From Hugenholtzia roseola DSM 9546 (GTDB lineage Bacteria; Bacteroidota; Bacteroidia; Cytophagales; Bernardetiaceae): a stretch of DNA of 64,000 bases. The DNA lies in NCBI RefSeq assembly GCF_000422585.1, contig NZ_KE383882.1:17669-81668 (forward strand), given 5' to 3'. Both the position numbers and the translations under genes were made by a program. A model generated the notes under the pieces. That model saw only the letters and a list, made by a program, of their open reading frames with translations. It was not told where the DNA came from and did not search any database. The first letter of the stretch is position 1, and the number at the start of each line of letters is the position of its first letter. Of the stretch, positions 34,123 to 42,930 are shown piece by piece.

Positions 34123-36164
34123 ATTTCCACTTTCTCACTATCTTTTTTTTCCTGTGCTTTTTTTTAGAAAACACAGCAAAAGCGCAGCAAGATTCGACCC
34201 TGCTGCCCGAAATTTCCATCGAGGCAAGTCCGATTGCGCCACTCGATTTGGGCTTCAAAAGCCAATCTTTCGATTCGGCTACCCTTGCGCGTATGGCGCA
34301 ACTCTCTCTTTCTGAACTGCTAACGCGCCAAACGCCTATTTTTTTGAAGTTCTATGGCGTAGGAGGCTTGGCTACGCCTGCCTTTCGTGGCACAGGGGCA
34401 GGTCATACGCAAGTTTTTTGGAATGACATTCCGATAGCCTCGCCTATGTTGGGGCAGGTAGATTTTTCACTCTTTCCGATTGCACTAACCGACAAGGTAC
34501 GCATAGACTACGGCGGCGCAAGTTTGCAAAGTGGCGAAGGAGGGTTTGGTGGAGCTATTCACCTGCAAAATCAGATACAAAATCCTTTGAGCAGTGAAGA
34601 AAAAGACTCTGAAAATGCGTTTTTAAAACAAATCTTACTTTTGCAAAGTGTGGGTAGTTTTCAAACCTATAAGACCCATTTTCTTAGCCAAATAGGAACA
34701 AAAAGATGGCAGAGCCTCACGCGCCTTTTTTTCAAAAGGGCGGAAAATGATTTTCCCTTTCGCTTTGCAGGCACGAAACGGCGACAACAAAATGCTGCCC
34801 TTGTGCAGGGCGGACTTTTGCAGGAGCTTTATTTTTTCATCAATGCGCGAGAGCAAATAGCCCTACGCCTTTGGTGGCAAAAATCGGATAGAGAGCTTCC
34901 TCCCCCGCTTACGGTGAGCAGAAACGCCGAATTTCAACAAGACCAAGCCCTGCGGCTGAATTTTAGTTATGAAAGGCAAAATCTGAACAGCAAAATTTTA
35001 TTTCATAGTGCTTTTTTACAAGATAAGTTACTTTATCAGAATAAAATTTCAAATGTTGTTTCGGAAAGCCGTACCCAAACTTGGGTAGGAAAAGTTAGTT
35101 GGCAGGCACAGCCCAAAGGCGTTTTGCGTTCCCTCTTTCCGTTTCAAAGTCTTTTTTTAGAAAATAGCCTGCAAGTCAAGCACGACCAAGCCCAAACTAC
35201 TTCATACAAAGAAAGGGCAAGCCAAACGCAATACAATTTTTTTACAAACATAGAATGGCAGCCACAAGATTTTTGGGGCATCAAATTTTTGCTAAGACAG
35301 ACCTTTTGGCAGACAAACCAAAATAGAAGCCTGATAGATAGCACTTTACAAAATAATCCTTCGCCAAGCCAAAACGAATACGCACCACTTCTGCCTGTAT
35401 TGGGTCTGAATTTTAACCTTTCTGCTCAAATGATTTTAAAGGCAAATATGAGTAGGAATTTTCGCTTTCCCACTCTCAACGATAGATTTTGGTTTCCCGT
35501 AGGAAATCCAAACCTTAGACCTGAAAAGGGTTGGCAGCAAGAGTTGAGTCTGATTTGGCGCAACTCTTCTACCTCAAAAAATAACAAAGAGAAGTGGCAG
35601 GTAGAATTTGAAACTACTTTTTTTCGCGCCAAAATAGAAGACTGGATACTTTGGTCGCCTGCCATTGCGGGCTATTGGCGACCCGAAAACTTGCGAAGGG
35701 TACGCGCTTTGGGCGTAGAATCTAATGTAAGGTTTTCAAAAAAATGGACAAAAGATGCACATTTAGAGCTTTTTCTAACACAATCTTACACTGAAACGAT
35801 AAATCGCTCCGCGCTCAATGCCAGTGATGCTTCTTTTGGCAAACAGCTCATTTATGTACCACTTTGGAGTCAGAAAAGTACGCTTTCTTTGTATCACAAA
35901 AAGAGCAATTACATCTTAGAAACACAATATTTTAGCCGCAGATTTACGACAAGCAGCAACTCACAATTTTTACCTTATTATTGGCTATTCAATCTGGGTT
36001 ATCAGCAAGAGTGGCGATTTGGCTTTTTTTCTGGTTCAAAAAAACAATCTTTATTTTTGCAGGTTAGGATAGACAACGTATTAAATTTTCAATACCAATC
36101 TATCGCGCTTTATCCGATGGCAGGCAGGCAGTTGGAGTTGAGTTTGCGCTGGGCTTTGAAATAA
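34095..36164 (+). CDS. TonB-dependent outer-membrane receptor
   Basis: 689 residues from the ATG at 34095. A signal-like hydrophobic stretch (FHFLTIFFFLCFFLENTAKAQQ) follows. The plug domain (about 45-170) contains LSELLTRQTPIFLKFYGVGGLATPAFRGTGAGHTQVFWNDIPI and the terminal GEGGFGGAIHLQN pattern in separated pieces. The beta-barrel runs to the C-terminal aromatic-rich end GRQLELSLRWALK. It takes up a scarce ligand with TonB energy; BtuB-like proportions suggest a cofactor or metal complex, but the ligand is not readable. The start codon, or an alternative GTG at 34113, lies inside a G-rich repeat element. The frame is open further up to 33930, overlapping the previous gene by 11 bases. Confidence 0.88.
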   Translation: MGEGFGVGYNFHFLTIFFFLCFFLENTAKAQQDSTLLPEISIEASPIAPLDLGFKSQSFDSATLARMAQLSLSELLTRQTPIFLKFYGVGGLATPAFRGTGAGHTQVFWNDIPIASPMLGQVDFSLFPIALTDKVRIDYGGASLQSGEGGFGGAIHLQNQIQNPLSSEEKDSENAFLKQILLLQSVGSFQTYKTHFLSQIGTKRWQSLTRLFFKRAENDFPFRFAGTKRRQQNAALVQGGLLQELYFFINAREQIALRLWWQKSDRELPPPLTVSRNAEFQQDQALRLNFSYERQNLNSKILFHSAFLQDKLLYQNKISNVVSESRTQTWVGKVSWQAQPKGVLRSLFPFQSLFLENSLQVKHDQAQTTSYKERASQTQYNFFTNIEWQPQDFWGIKFLLRQTFWQTNQNRSLIDSTLQNNPSPSQNEYAPLLPVLGLNFNLSAQMILKANMSRNFRFPTLNDRFWFPVGNPNLRPEKGWQQELSLIWRNSSTSKNNKEKWQVEFETTFFRAKIEDWILWSPAIAGYWRPENLRRVRALGVESNVRFSKKWTKDAHLELFLTQSYTETINRSALNASDASFGKQLIYVPLWSQKSTLSLYHKKSNYILETQYFSRRFTTSSNSQFLPYYWLFNLGYQQEWRFGFFSGSKKQSLFLQVRIDNVLNFQYQSIALYPMAGRQLELSLRWALK

Positions 36165-36251
36165 AATAAGAGGCGTGCAAATGCAAAAAAAACATAAAAG
36201 GATTTTAAAATAGGCTTAGGTACTGAAAAAGAGTAGAGAAAAAGCGAAATA

Positions 36252-36285
36252 TTTGCTTAGGGTTCGTTTTTTTTGCCTAATTTTG
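36252..36285 (+). promoter_or_regulatory. Promoter upstream of mreB
   Basis: TTTG at 36252 and TAATTTTG at 36278, spaced 22 bases, match the Bacteroidota consensus. This would give an mreB leader of about 180 bases containing a GCTTG-TTAGG-CAAGC hairpin near 36335. Nothing else is seen in the 309-base gap. Confidence 0.5.
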
Positions 36286-36473
36286 TTGTCTTAAACGCAC
36301 AGTTGCCTTCCCCTTGATGATTTTGAGCGTGCTTGTTAGGCAAGCGACGCGAAGGGAAAAAACAATACCTGCGCTTCCGCGATTTTTCGTGCAGCATACC
36401 GAATACTGTGCGAAATAGGCAAAGTAGCAAATTCAACTATTTACTCAAATTATAGCCTTTTCGCCCTTTCCAG

Positions 36474-37493
36474 ATGGGACTTTTCGATATCTTCACCAGC
36501 GACATTGCCATAGACTTAGGTACGGCAAATACGCTCATTATACACAAAGGAAAAATCGTCGTCGATGAGCCGTCTATCATTGCCTTGCACAAACGTACAG
36601 GCAAGGTGATGGCAATCGGTAGGCAGGCGATGCAAATGCATGAAAAGACGCACGAAGACATTAAAACCATTCGCCCACTGCGCGATGGAGTCATCGCCGA
36701 CTTTGATGCTGCCCAGCAAATGATTAAGGGACTTATCAAGATGATAGACATCGGCAAGATGAGCCTCTCGAAAGTGATTGTCATTTGTATTCCTTCGGGC
36801 ATTACAGAGGTTGAAAAACGCGCCGTAAAAGAATCTGCCGAGCAAGCAGGTGCCAAGACGGTTTATATGATAAAAGAGCCGATTGCGGCTGCCATTGGTA
36901 TTGGCATCGATATAGAGCAGCCTGTGGGTTCGATGATTGTCGATATTGGCGGTGGCACAACCGAAATCGCCGTTATTGCGCTTTCGGGTATTGTCTGCGA
37001 CCAGTCTATTCGCACAGCAGGCGACGTTTTCAACCGCGATATTTTAGACTATATGCGTCGCCAACATAACTTGCTTATTGGCGAGCGTTCTGCCGAGCGC
37101 GTCAAGATAGAAGTAGGAGCGGCGATGTCGGAATTGGAAAGCCCTCCTGATGATTTTGACATTCGTGGGCGCGACTTGATGACGGGTATTCCCAAAGTGG
37201 TCAAGGTTTCATATAGCGAAATTGCTTTTGCCATCGATAAATCCGTTTCTAAGATAGAAGAAGCCGTTTTGAAAGCCTTAGAAATTACGCCTCCAGAATT
37301 GGCGGCGGATATTTACGAACAGGGCATCTACCTCACAGGTGGCGGCGCACTTTTGCGTGGTTTAGACAAACGTTTGAGCCTCAAGACTAAATTGCCGATT
37401 CATATTGCAGAAGACCCCCTACGTGCTGTTGTGCGTGGTACAGGGATTGCCCTTTCTAATGTAGAACGCTACCGTTCGGTCTTATTAGACTAA
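36474..37493 (+). CDS. mreB: Rod shape-determining protein MreB
   Basis: 339 residues. An actin-like ATPase that polymerises under the inner membrane and guides the elongasome for lateral wall synthesis. Motifs: IAIDLGTANTLI (phosphate 1), RPLRDGVIADFDAAQQMIKGLI, VICIPSGITEVEKRAVKESAEQAGAKTVYMI split around a normal core, VDIGGGTTEIAVIALSG (phosphate 2) and LTGGGALLRGLDK (adenosine). The MGLFDIFTSD start provides the short amphipathic N-terminus. It is followed by mreC and mreD after a repeat-rich gap of 557 bases, which is unusually long for this cluster. Confidence 0.98.
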   Translation: MGLFDIFTSDIAIDLGTANTLIIHKGKIVVDEPSIIALHKRTGKVMAIGRQAMQMHEKTHEDIKTIRPLRDGVIADFDAAQQMIKGLIKMIDIGKMSLSKVIVICIPSGITEVEKRAVKESAEQAGAKTVYMIKEPIAAAIGIGIDIEQPVGSMIVDIGGGTTEIAVIALSGIVCDQSIRTAGDVFNRDILDYMRRQHNLLIGERSAERVKIEVGAAMSELESPPDDFDIRGRDLMTGIPKVVKVSYSEIAFAIDKSVSKIEEAVLKALEITPPELAADIYEQGIYLTGGGALLRGLDKRLSLKTKLPIHIAEDPLRAVVRGTGIALSNVERYRSVLLD

Positions 37494-37650
37494 GGATAGA
37501 AACGAGCGAATAGGCACGAAGGCTTTTTGCTGCAAGGGCAGAGGTCTTCGTGTTTTAATTTCTCTGTTTTCAGCGTTGTTACAACGGTCAGAAAGTCAAA
37601 AAAACGGGGTTTGGTGCTTCGTTCAAGCCTCCTGAACCCCCACCCTGCCC

Positions 37651-37822
37651 CAGTAATGTTAAGTTCTGTAAAAAATCTTGTTTTGTCAAATTTGACACGA
37701 AATAAAATTTGGACTGAACCCATTTTGGGGTCTGAAAATCCTTTTTTATTTCAATCTCACTTCGGACAAGGCAATGCCTTGTCCCTACATTTGCATTTGA
37801 TTTTTAGAATTTAACATCACTG
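37651..37822 (+). mobile_element. MITE-like element, copy D
   Basis: 172 bases from CAGTAATGTTAAGTTCTGTA to AGAATTTAACATCACTG. It is the clearest copy: the two ends are inverted repeats over about 24 bases with few mismatches. It interrupts a C-rich copy of the G-rich element (37634-37650) at its left edge. It lies between mreB and mreC. Confidence 0.85.
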
Positions 37823-37889
37823 CCGTTATGGAAGGGTTCGAAAGACAAATCATTTTTTTATGCGAGCATAAAAAAATGATACCGCATAA

Positions 37890-37926
37890 AAGCCCCGCCC
37901 TATGGGGGCGGGGTTTGGGGTGGGGT
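37890..37926 (+). repeat. G-rich hairpin repeat element
   Basis: GCCCCGCCC-TATG-GGGGCGGGG palindrome followed by TTTGGGGTGGGG. An AT-rich stem-like segment with ATGCGAGCAT precedes it, as in the copy at 34083. It sits between mreB and mreC and could attenuate transcription between them. Confidence 0.75.
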
Positions 37927-37976
37927 GCATTTAAGGCTTTTATCGTTGTAACAATGCCTCTGTTTTCTTGATTTGT

Positions 37977-38046
37977 CTGTGTTTTAATTCCATTTGTGTT
38001 CTAATTTCTCTGCGTTCTAATTTCCTTGTGTTTTAATTTTCCTGTG
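37977..38046 (+). repeat. Tandem repeat of about 16-17 bases, four copies
   Basis: Four diverged units of the form TGTGTTYTAATTTYCC directly abut the mreC start. Another unit-like segment lies near 37550. It may contain the ribosome-loading region of mreC. Confidence 0.75.
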
Positions 38047-38050
38047 CCGC

Positions 38051-38866
38051 ATGCAGCAGCTCATACTCCTTTTAGTACGGTTTAAAAACCTACTACTTTT
38101 CCTTTTTTTGGAATTGCTGTGTCTGATTTTGGTGGTACAAAACAACCATTATCAACGGACAGTCTTTGCCTCCTCTGCCAATGTAGTGGTAGGCTCATTC
38201 TTGGAAGCCTCCCAATGGGTAACGCATCGCTGGAATTTAGAGCCTGAAAATGCGCGTTTGGTAGCTGAAAATGCACGCCTAAGAGCGGCTTTATCTAATA
38301 AGCAAGCCTTTGCCGAATCTGCCGACAGCCTGCGCCTGACGCAATACGAGTACATTCCTGCCAAAGTGGTGAAGAACTCCCTATTTTTGGAACACAACTA
38401 TCTGACCCTAAACAAAGGGCGGCGACATGGCATCAAAGAAAACATGGGCGTTGTTTCTACCGAAGGAATTATCGGGAAGGTAGAATTGGTATCTGAAAAC
38501 TACGCCACTGTGCGCTCGCTTTTGCACCTCAATAACGAAGTTTCGGCAGCCATCAAGCGCAATCAGGTCTTTGGTGGTATCCGTTGGGACGGCAAATCCT
38601 ACCAACACACGCTTTTGGAAGAAACTACCATTTCCGCCGACATCATCAAAGGCGATACCGTCGTTACTTCGGCGTTCAACTCTATCTTTCCGCCTAATTT
38701 AACCATTGGTTATGTAGAAAGCATCGAGCGCAGCCCGATACGCACCTTCAATATTGTTCGCGTCCGATTGGCAAGTGATTTCAGCGACCTTTCCTATGTC
38801 TATGTCATTCGCAACTATTTCCAAACCGAACAGAAAACATTGGAAAGCCAGCAGCAGGCGCAATAA
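38051..38866 (+). CDS. mreC: Rod shape-determining protein MreC
   Basis: 271 residues. Single N-terminal membrane helix (about 10-30), a short coiled coil (ENARLVAENARLRAALS, about 75-95), then the two beta-barrel MreC domain with LFLEHNYLTLNKGRRHGIKENMGVV, GIIGKVELVSENYATVRSLLH, and KGDTVVTSAFNSIFPPNLTIGYV. It acts in the periplasm as a scaffold for PBP2/RodA. The C-terminus ends in a Gln-rich tail. It is 21 bases from mreD. Confidence 0.96.
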   Translation: MQQLILLLVRFKNLLLFLFLELLCLILVVQNNHYQRTVFASSANVVVGSFLEASQWVTHRWNLEPENARLVAENARLRAALSNKQAFAESADSLRLTQYEYIPAKVVKNSLFLEHNYLTLNKGRRHGIKENMGVVSTEGIIGKVELVSENYATVRSLLHLNNEVSAAIKRNQVFGGIRWDGKSYQHTLLEETTISADIIKGDTVVTSAFNSIFPPNLTIGYVESIERSPIRTFNIVRVRLASDFSDLSYVYVIRNYFQTEQKTLESQQQAQ

Positions 38867-38887
38867 CTTCTCTTTTTCTGCCCTCTT

Positions 38888-39397
38888 ATGCTCAATCAAA
38901 ACCTACAACAGCTTCTTAGTTTTTTAGGATACTTCGTGGTGCAAGTTTTTTTGTTTCGCTACGTCGTACTTTTCGAGAGTGCCTACGCCTTCGTTTATAT
39001 CGGCTTTATCCTCTATCTACCCCTGCAAATCAATACCAGTTTTGCCTTAGGGTTAGCCTTTTTGATGGGGCTTTGCGTTGATGCCTTCTACGATACAATG
39101 GGCATGCAGGCGGCAGCGTCGGTCTTGGTGGCGGCTTTGCGCCCTTTGGCGTTGCAAATTGCCAAACCTTCGGGCGGCTACGAAAATACCTACCTCCCCA
39201 GCCTTTTTGCTTTGGGCGGACAGTGGTTTGTCTTCTACACCTTTCCGCTGCTTCTATTGCACCATCTACTCCTTTTTATGCTCCATACGGCTTCGCTCGA
39301 ACTATGGATTCCTACCCTATTGAAAAGTTTGGTGAGCGTAATTTTCACCTTTAGCTGCCTTCTTTTGGCACAATTTCTCTTTTATAGAAAAAAATAA
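38888..39397 (+). CDS. mreD: Rod shape-determining protein MreD
   Basis: 169 residues with five to six hydrophobic helices, the small polytopic partner of MreC. Conserved LYLPLQINTSFALGLAFLMGLCVDAFYDTMGMQAAASVLVAALRP matches the family (central Gly/Asp-rich helix) when read in parts. It is the last gene of the mre cluster. A possible noncoding RNA or leader region follows. Confidence 0.93.
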   Translation: MLNQNLQQLLSFLGYFVVQVFLFRYVVLFESAYAFVYIGFILYLPLQINTSFALGLAFLMGLCVDAFYDTMGMQAAASVLVAALRPLALQIAKPSGGYENTYLPSLFALGGQWFVFYTFPLLLLHHLLLFMLHTASLELWIPTLLKSLVSVIFTFSCLLLAQFLFYRKK

Positions 39398-39481
39398 ACG
39401 CCTCAAAATCAGGCATTTATGAAAAGGTTGCGTCTTTTCCGAAAAAAAAGTCGGGTGAAAGAAAAAAATTACGTTTTTTTT

Positions 39482-39750
39482 TGAGTAGCTTGCAACCGTT
39501 TTCAGAGTAAGTGGGTCGTAAGATTGAAACGAGATTTGAAATTTGCACAGAAGAGCGTAGCAAATGGCGAAGCGCAAACTGAATCGGCATACCTTGTACA
39601 GTTGCTTTTTATTGAATCGTAATTGTTGTTTATCGGGGCATGTTTTCGCACACACAGAGAAGGTTTGCTACACAAAATTTACTACGCTCGGAACGAAATA
39701 TAAATCTGACCCTGAATAGCCGCACACCATTTGGTAAGCGGCTTTTTTTT
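39482..39750 (+). ncRNA. Candidate noncoding RNA ending in an intrinsic terminator
   Basis: Between mreD and the next gene lies about 320 bases without a convincing ORF that ends in a strong terminator (39718-39750). A weak TACGTTTT element near 39468 could be its promoter. GTAGCAAA and GAGCGTAG near 39552 are complementary to TTTGCTAC and CTACGCTC near 39662-39690, giving alternative long-range helices. It could equally be the mreD 3' UTR. It does not resemble RNase P RNA, tmRNA or 4.5S RNA; a 6S-like identity cannot be tested by eye. Confidence 0.3.
39718..39750 (+). terminator. Intrinsic terminator
   Basis: AGCCGC pairs with GCGGCT, with inner ACC/GGT pairs, and eight or nine T's follow. 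It lies 121 bases before the start of the next gene, so it ends a transcript coming from the mre cluster or from a separate RNA. Confidence 0.8.
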
Positions 39751-39870
39751 GTCCCTACTTTTCTGCGTGGCAAGTTACTTTTTTATCTTTTATCGCTTCT
39801 AATGTGTGTAAAATGCAACGAAAGCGCATCTTTTGAGCGTAATCTTAAAAAAACGCAAAATTTTATTGCC

Positions 39871-40920
39871 ATGAAAATCCAAATCCCCAAGCCCTGCGAC
39901 CAAGATTGGGCAAAAATGACGGCACAAGACAAAGGTAGGCATTGCGCCTCCTGCCAGACCCTTGTTGTAGATTTTAGCCGCATGAACGACCAAGAATTGA
40001 TTGATTTTTTTAAGCAAAACAAAGTCCCTACTTGCGGACGCTTTCACGCCAAGCAGCTCAATCGTCCGCTTCTTGCACCCAAAAAGAAAAATTGGCTACC
40101 TCATTCGAGCTATGTGGCTGCCTTTCTCTCTTTTTTTGCCTTCAAAGGTCAGGTGATGGCACAAAATGTATCCGACCAGCAGCAGAATGTCATGACACAG
40201 CAGGTTATCAATCCTACCCAAAACAAAGCCGCCCAAGTGCCTTTTTTGCTCAAAGGAAAGGTAGTAGGTAAAAATAAAGAAGCCCTATCAAATGTTCAAA
40301 TTCAGTTTCTAAACCAAAATACCCAAACCGACAAGTACGGATATTTTGAAATAGAAGTTTCTGAAAATCAAAGACTTATACTTTCACACCCCAATTATGA
40401 AGTTCTTTTTCTCGACATCACTGCCCAAATAAAAACAGAGCCTTTCGTGGAGCTTTTTATGATTGAAAATCAAAATATTATCCTCGATTCAGTAGACATG
40501 GAAGTGAAAATCGAGATGGAAGGCATTGTCATTGATGTAAGCGAAGTAGTTTCAGAGTTATATCAAAAAAACACAATCAAAGGAAAAGTAACAGACAAGG
40601 AAGGGAACGCACTGCCCAGCGTTCAGGTTTTGGTAGTGGATACAGAAATTGGAACGCTAACCGACGCAAACGGCAATTATCAAATTGATATGCCCGAAGG
40701 AGGGCGACTACATTTCAGTTTTGTTGGCTATGAAAATGCCATCATCGAAACCATTCACCCCAAAGTAGAACTTAATGTCATTTTGGAGGAAGAAATCCTG
40801 ACTTTGGGCGGAGTCTTCTATGGCGAAGCAATAGGCGAAGTAATAACGGTAGAAAATAAATTCACACTCAATCCTATCAAACTTATCAAACGACTTTATT
40901 GGCGATTGAAAGGGTATTGA
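39871..40920 (+). CDS. Membrane protein with two carboxypeptidase-regulatory-like domains
   Basis: 349 residues from the ATG at 39871 (MKIQIPKPCDQDWAKMT); the longer frame from 39640 covers the terminator and is rejected. The N-terminal module has HCASCQTLVVDFSRMNDQELIDFF and TCGRFHAKQLNRPL, a Cys-pair motif common in Bacteroidota. A membrane helix (about 80-95) follows, then two beta-sandwich domains (KGKVVGKNKEALSNVQIQFL...GYFEIEVSENQRLILSH and IKGKVTDKEGNALPSVQVLVVDTEIGTLTDANGNYQI). These domains are typical of T9SS and TonB-linked surface proteins. Function unknown. Confidence 0.85.
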   Translation: MKIQIPKPCDQDWAKMTAQDKGRHCASCQTLVVDFSRMNDQELIDFFKQNKVPTCGRFHAKQLNRPLLAPKKKNWLPHSSYVAAFLSFFAFKGQVMAQNVSDQQQNVMTQQVINPTQNKAAQVPFLLKGKVVGKNKEALSNVQIQFLNQNTQTDKYGYFEIEVSENQRLILSHPNYEVLFLDITAQIKTEPFVELFMIENQNIILDSVDMEVKIEMEGIVIDVSEVVSELYQKNTIKGKVTDKEGNALPSVQVLVVDTEIGTLTDANGNYQIDMPEGGRLHFSFVGYENAIIETIHPKVELNVILEEEILTLGGVFYGEAIGEVITVENKFTLNPIKLIKRLYWRLKGY

Positions 40921-40950
40921 AAGAAAAAGAAATGAAAAAAAAACGGCTTT

Positions 40951-41799
40951 TTAACCACTTTTATCCAACTCTCGACGAAGTTGCTGCACCTGATTGAGAG
41001 ATAAACCTGTGTATTTGACCACCTTTTCAAGCGGCTCATCTTCCCTCAACATAGTCTTGGCTATTTCAGCCTTATTTCCCTCCACTGCCTCCTCCACTGC
41101 CGTATCGATGACATTTTTCAAATCGCGATAATGAATCAGGCTCTGCTCGTACATATCGCGCTGTTCAGCACTTAGACTCGCTAAAGCTGCCGTGTCAAAG
41201 GCTTTCTGAAAAATAGGCTCGTTGAGAATGGCAGGAATTTTATCAAAACTTTCTAAATTTTTCAAAAAATAACACCACTTATCAAACTTACTTACCAACT
41301 CATTCGCCTTTTTATTAAATAAAGGCATCTGCAAAAATTTAAAGTGAAGTCTATCAAAAAACAAATCACCGTCTTGGTCTTTCAAGGCTACATCACGACG
41401 AAATTTCCGACGCTCTTCTGCCTCGTCATACTCAAAATCCAGTATCGCAACAAAATAAATCGGCTCTAATTTAAAGTCCCATTCCCCTTTTTGTGCTTGG
41501 TCGCGAATCGGAAAGGTAATATAAAATAAACTTCTATCTTTAAAATACTTAATTTTTGCTTTTTGCATCTCCACGATAAATCTTTCCCCAGAAGAAGAGC
41601 GGCAGTGAATGTCAAAAATAGCCTTGCGCTCCTCCGAAGATTCAGATAAGGATTCAGAGTTGCGAAAATTAAGGTCGGCGATTTGGTGGTGAGAAGGCAA
41701 CAGTTGATTCAGAAAATCAATCAATAAGTCTTTATTTGCCTCCTCGCCAAAGAGCTTTTTAAAGCCAAAATCGGTGTAGGGATTGATGTATTTTGCCAT
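40951..41799 (-). CDS. Rpn family recombination-promoting nuclease/putative transposase (PDDEXK)
   Basis: 282 residues. N-terminal YINPYTDFGFKKLFGEEANKDLLIDFLNQLL is the family signature. The nuclease core IFDIHCRSSSGERFIVEMQKAKIKYFKDR carries the D...E-x-Q active-site arrangement of PD-(D/E)xK enzymes. The C-terminus (VEGNKAEIAKTMLREDEPLEKVVKYTGLSLNQVQQLR) is the usual helical tail. Rpn proteins nick DNA and promote RecA-independent recombination; some act in phage defence. A second paralogue is at 48763. No terminal repeats flank it, so it is not a complete insertion sequence. Confidence 0.92.
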   Translation of the reverse strand: MAKYINPYTDFGFKKLFGEEANKDLLIDFLNQLLPSHHQIADLNFRNSESLSESSEERKAIFDIHCRSSSGERFIVEMQKAKIKYFKDRSLFYITFPIRDQAQKGEWDFKLEPIYFVAILDFEYDEAEERRKFRRDVALKDQDGDLFFDRLHFKFLQMPLFNKKANELVSKFDKWCYFLKNLESFDKIPAILNEPIFQKAFDTAALASLSAEQRDMYEQSLIHYRDLKNVIDTAVEEAVEGNKAEIAKTMLREDEPLEKVVKYTGLSLNQVQQLRRELDKSG

Positions 41800-41983
41800 A
41801 AGAATTTGCGGTTTGGTGGGTAGTAAAGATACGATTTTTTAGCCGTTTTTGTGCCATTTGAGTATCCTGCTGCGATAAAAAGGTTTGGAAAAAGGCAAGT
41901 TGGCTATTTTTCTGTATTTTTACGCAATCTTTGTTTTTCGAACCCTTTTGGCTACCGTTTCCCTATTTTTTGCCTTTTTTTGT

Positions 41984-42700
41984 ATGGCTTACCGTCTAAA
42001 TCAGCAAGAACTTACCTTTCCTGCCCCCCACTACGCCGATGTCAATGGACTTTTAGCAGTAGGCGGCGACCTTTCCGAGGCGCGTCTGCGCTTGGCGTAT
42101 GCACAGGGGATTTTCCCTTGGTATTCGCGCTTCGAGCCTATCTTGTGGTGGTCGCCCGACCCGCGCTTCGTTATCTTGCCCGCCGATTTCAAGTTTGCCA
42201 AAAGCCTACGCGCCCAAATTCGCAAAGCACCCTATCAAATTAGCGTCAATCGCGCATTTGAGGCAGTTATTCGCAACTGCAAGACACGCCACCGCCCTGG
42301 TCAGCTTGGCACTTGGATAACCTCCGAAATGGAAGCCGCCTATCTGAATTTACACCAAAAAGGCTTTGCCCACTCGATAGAAGTGTGGCAGGGCGAGCGT
42401 TTGGTAGGCGGACTCTATGGCGAAATTTTAGGGAAATGCTTTTTCGGTGAATCCATGTTTGCCTTAGAACCCAATGCCTCTAAGATTGGCTTTGTCGTTT
42501 TTGTCAAAAACTTGCTGCGTTATGATTGGAAGCTCATCGACTGCCAAGTCTATACCGAACATTTAGCCACTTTTGGCGCAAGCCACATCGCACGTAGCGA
42601 ATTTCTACAAAGGCTCAAAAAAACGCAAGACGAGGATAATTTTGAAATTCACGACCTTATGCGTACCTTTAATCAAGACCCCGATTTTATCCTTTCCTAA
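41984..42700 (+). CDS. aat: Leucyl/phenylalanyl-tRNA-protein transferase
   Basis: 238 residues from the ATG at 41984 (MAYRLNQQELTFPAPHYAD); an earlier ATG adds 33 hydrophobic residues that are not part of the family. It attaches Leu or Phe from tRNA to proteins with N-terminal Arg or Lys, marking them for ClpAP. Motifs: GLLAVGGDLSEARLRLAYAQGIFPWYS, PILWWSPDPRFV, GTWITSEMEAAYLNLHQKGFAHSIEVW, and GGLYGEILGKCFFGESMFAL. Length matches the family. Confidence 0.97.
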   Translation: MAYRLNQQELTFPAPHYADVNGLLAVGGDLSEARLRLAYAQGIFPWYSRFEPILWWSPDPRFVILPADFKFAKSLRAQIRKAPYQISVNRAFEAVIRNCKTRHRPGQLGTWITSEMEAAYLNLHQKGFAHSIEVWQGERLVGGLYGEILGKCFFGESMFALEPNASKIGFVVFVKNLLRYDWKLIDCQVYTEHLATFGASHIARSEFLQRLKKTQDEDNFEIHDLMRTFNQDPDFILS

Positions 42701-42744
42701 ATCGTTAAAACTCGATGCTACGAGTTTATGCCCAAAGCCTTGTA

Positions 42745-42865
42745 TTTTCAAATTGAAAGCAAGTTTTAGGTCTGAAAAAAGTCTTTTTTTAATCAAATTT
42801 TAGAAAAAGCAGTGCCTTATTCCTACCTGAACAGATAACCTTCCGAATTTAATACTATCGCTCTG
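42745..42865 (+). repeat. Decayed MITE-like copy E
   Basis: It retains GGTCTGAAAAAAGTC, AAAAAGCAGTGCCTTATTCCTACC and AATTTAATACTATCGCTCTG, weak echoes of copies B, D and G. It lies between aat and the secreted Asp-box protein. Confidence 0.4.
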
Positions 42866-42930
42866 AAACCTCTTTGCGTTTTGGCGTACCCAATATTTTC
42901 ACCTTTACACACTCCAACTCATTCTCACTT

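Noticed and set aside
39640-39870. N-terminal extension of the regulatory-domain protein
   Set aside because: The extension crosses a strong intrinsic terminator and has no family similarity; the ATG at 39871 gives the canonical start.
40951-41799. Complete insertion sequence around the Rpn gene
   Set aside because: No terminal inverted repeats or target duplications are visible next to the gene, and Rpn proteins are not bona fide IS transposases.
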